Below, in pieces: positions 62,580 through 64,000 of a DNA stretch of 64,000 nt. Positions within the stretch are counted from its first letter, which is position 1. The number at the start of each line of letters is the position of its first letter. The stretch comes from CAXXFQ01 sp963674475. Lineage in GTDB: Bacteria; Planctomycetota; Planctomycetia; Pirellulales; Thermoguttaceae. The translations under genes were made by a program, and so were the position numbers. The notes below the pieces were generated by a model, which was given only the letters and a program-made list of their open reading frames with translations, was not told the origin of the DNA and ran no database searches. The DNA lies in the NCBI GenBank assembly GCA_963674475.2, contig CAXXFQ010000024.1, positions 1-64,000 of the forward strand, read 5' to 3'.

Positions 62580-62820
62580 GCCCCGCCAAGGCACCCTCCA
62601 CTGAACCACCAGAGCAAAGGCAATTCTCATGCTCGATACCAGCGACCAACGGGAGCGGGTTTTATCGACGGCGTGGTAACGCCGGACAAAAAGCCCCGCC
62701 AAGGCACCCTCCACTGAACCACCAGAGCAAAGGCAATTCTCATGCTCGATACCAGCAACCAACGGGAGCGGGTTTTACTCGACGGCGTGGTAACGCCGGT
62801 CCGGCCGCGGGCCCTGCCCG
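62580..62820 (-). repeat. 113-bp direct tandem of repeat B after transglutaminase gene
   Basis: Two nearly identical units start at 62580 and 62693 (period 113); both contain CCACCAGAGCAAAGGCAATT and GACGGCGTGGTAACGCCGG. The unit closest to the gene ends in GCGGGC-AGG-GCCCGC, whose last base pairs are fused to the TAG stop at 62821 in gene sense. The full unit length matches the first unit behind tRNA-Gln. Confidence 0.8.
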
Positions 62821-63778
62821 CTAAAGAAGTTCGCGGATGAATTTTACTTGGGGTTTGCCTTGTGAGGCGGCGCCGGTGAGTCGTTCGGGTAGGTAGCGGA
62901 CCCGTTCTCGCGGGTTGTCGGGCAGTCGGAAGTTGTCCCCTTTTTGGAGGATCGGTCGGAACTCGGAGATCCCGCCGAACGCGCGGCTCCCGGCCGCCTG
63001 ACAGGGGAACCATTGGCCTTTGCCGTCGTTGTCGACGAGATAGAATTCGGCATAGCAGTGGCCGGGGTACCCAGACGGTCCGCGCGGGGACCCCCTTGGC
63101 GCGGCAGATGGCGATAAACAACGAGGCCAGTTCTTCGCAATCGCCCGTCTTGTCACGCAACGCGGCGAGGGCCCCTTTGAGCGGTCCTTTTTTGTACTCG
63201 ACCTCTTCGCGGACCCAGTCGTAGATCGCTTCGATCTGTTCCCAGGCGGTCGGTTCGTCGGCGCCGACTTGCTTGGCCAGCTTCTTGATTTTCCCGTGAC
63301 GCGATTCGATATAAGGGCTTGCGCCTAGGTAGATGCGAAGGTCGCGTCCCAGTTGTTTGGAGGTCGGGATGACGAACTGGTCGGTCTTTTCGGGCGGGAG
63401 TTGGACGTGTCGTTCGATCTCGAGGGTGACGGTCGCGGTCGCTTTCTGGCCGGAGGGCAAGCGGGGGACACTGATGACCATCAGTTTCATGCCCCCTTCG
63501 GCGTTTCTGTAGGAAATTCGGGCGGCGGGGGCGATATCTTCCTCGACGATGGTGACCCGCTGTTCGGGCCAGTTGACAGGCATGGGAACGTACCCTTTGA
63601 TCCCCAGGCACGGCCCGCCGACAGCGGTGAGTTCCATCCCGGCCTTCCAGCTTTGGGTCTGCGCCTGGCCCAGTTCGACGTTGGTCGGATTGGAGGCCTC
63701 TTCTTTGAATTGGCCAAGGGCCGAGCCGGGGAAGCAGGCGATCAACAGGGGGTAAACGATCCAAAGCGGGATACGCAC
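62821..63778 (-). pseudogene. secreted transglutaminase-core protein gene with a one-base frameshift
   Basis: The N-terminal frame starts with GTG at 63778 (GGAG 9 bases upstream) and a signal peptide (MRIPLWIVYPLLIACFPGS). It runs through a transglutaminase-like core with the nucleophile in KTGDCEELASLF, up to GVPARTVWVP. There the frame changes: the continuation GHCYAEFYLVDNDGKGQWFPC, with the catalytic His, is in the next frame and ends with FIRELL at 62821. Deleting one base from a run of four G (plus strand 63064-63067, CCCC in the gene) restores the reading. Unbroken, the product would be about 318 residues. A homopolymer sequencing error, a true pseudogene or phase variation are possible. 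Its natural stop is TAG fused to repeat B. Confidence 0.82.
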
Positions 63779-64000
63779 GGTTGCAGACTCCAAGGAAAGG
63801 GGAGGGGACGTCGAGAGGCCAAATCGGCTTCTTTTATTGTACCCAGCCGCGGTGACGAGAGGGAAACGCTTTTTTGGCGGGCCGGGCCGAGGTGGTTCAA
63901 TATGGCTGAAACAGGCGGTAAAAGCGTTACGAGTCGACCGGAAACCGTCCTTTGATGGGGGTCTTCAGAGGGGTTTTCCAGGGCCATGTGGTTGGGGTAA

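Noticed and set aside
63742..63987. 81-residue minus-strand ORF at the window end
   Set aside because: Overlaps the signal peptide of the transglutaminase gene in another frame; no ribosome site.

Overview
The window looks like a chromosomal segment of a Planctomycetes bacterium (Pirellulales-like, my inference). The case rests on three things. First, the gene order rplY-pth-rpsF-ssb-rplI-dnaB. Second, several secreted families that are typical of that phylum: a DUF1080 sugar hydrolase, a Tat-exported GFO/IDH/MocA oxidoreductase, a DUF1559-type protein, an FHA-GAF-PP2C phosphatase and two large cytochrome-c-like 'HzsA-related' proteins. Third, moderately high GC with many GTG/TTG starts. No plasmid, phage or complete transposon is visible; one tRNA gene (Gln, CTG) is present. 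Layout: 0-1.6 kb is the 3' part of an SNF2 helicase gene. 1.6-5.5 kb holds a small conserved-looking ORF, an AsmA-like gene and a polysaccharide flippase gene that meet head to head at about 3740, both without their 5' ends, then an acetyltransferase. 5.7-11.2 kb has a secreted glycosidase-like protein, a Nif3-like protein, panD and an MgtC/DUF4010 membrane protein. 11.8-20.6 kb is housekeeping: topA, then rplY, pth, rpsF, ssb, rplI and dnaB. 20.7-29.6 kb has a GH32-like enzyme lacking its usual acid/base Glu, a sialidase-like protein, a GNAT enzyme, a PQ-loop-like membrane protein and the first HzsA-related protein. 29.8-40.4 kb has a DUF1559-like gene, guaA, surE, a lipoprotein, nrdR, an MFS transporter, an amidase and nnrE. 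40.6-50.6 kb has a secreted metalloprotease, several secreted carbohydrate-related proteins, a Tat-exported phosphoesterase, a DUF1080 protein and a LUD protein. 50.7-63.8 kb has a membrane protein, a GFO/IDH/MocA oxidoreductase, a PP2C phosphatase, tRNA-Gln, an NHL protein, the second HzsA-related protein, a TPR/transglutaminase-like protein and a frameshifted transglutaminase gene. The exported proteins fit a life on complex sugars. The most unusual structure is outside the genes. Two families of structured repeats sit directly downstream of stop codons. Family A (six copies, about 130-165 bp) has, in gene sense, a purine-rich leader, hairpin H1, an A/T palindrome, long hairpin H2 and hairpin H3; the stems show compensatory base changes between copies. 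Family B (GC-rich, about 113-bp units) starts exactly at a TAG stop at three gene ends, also lies behind tRNA-Gln, forms tandem arrays, and in one place appears inserted inside an A copy. I regard A/B as the best candidate for an undescribed element in this window.
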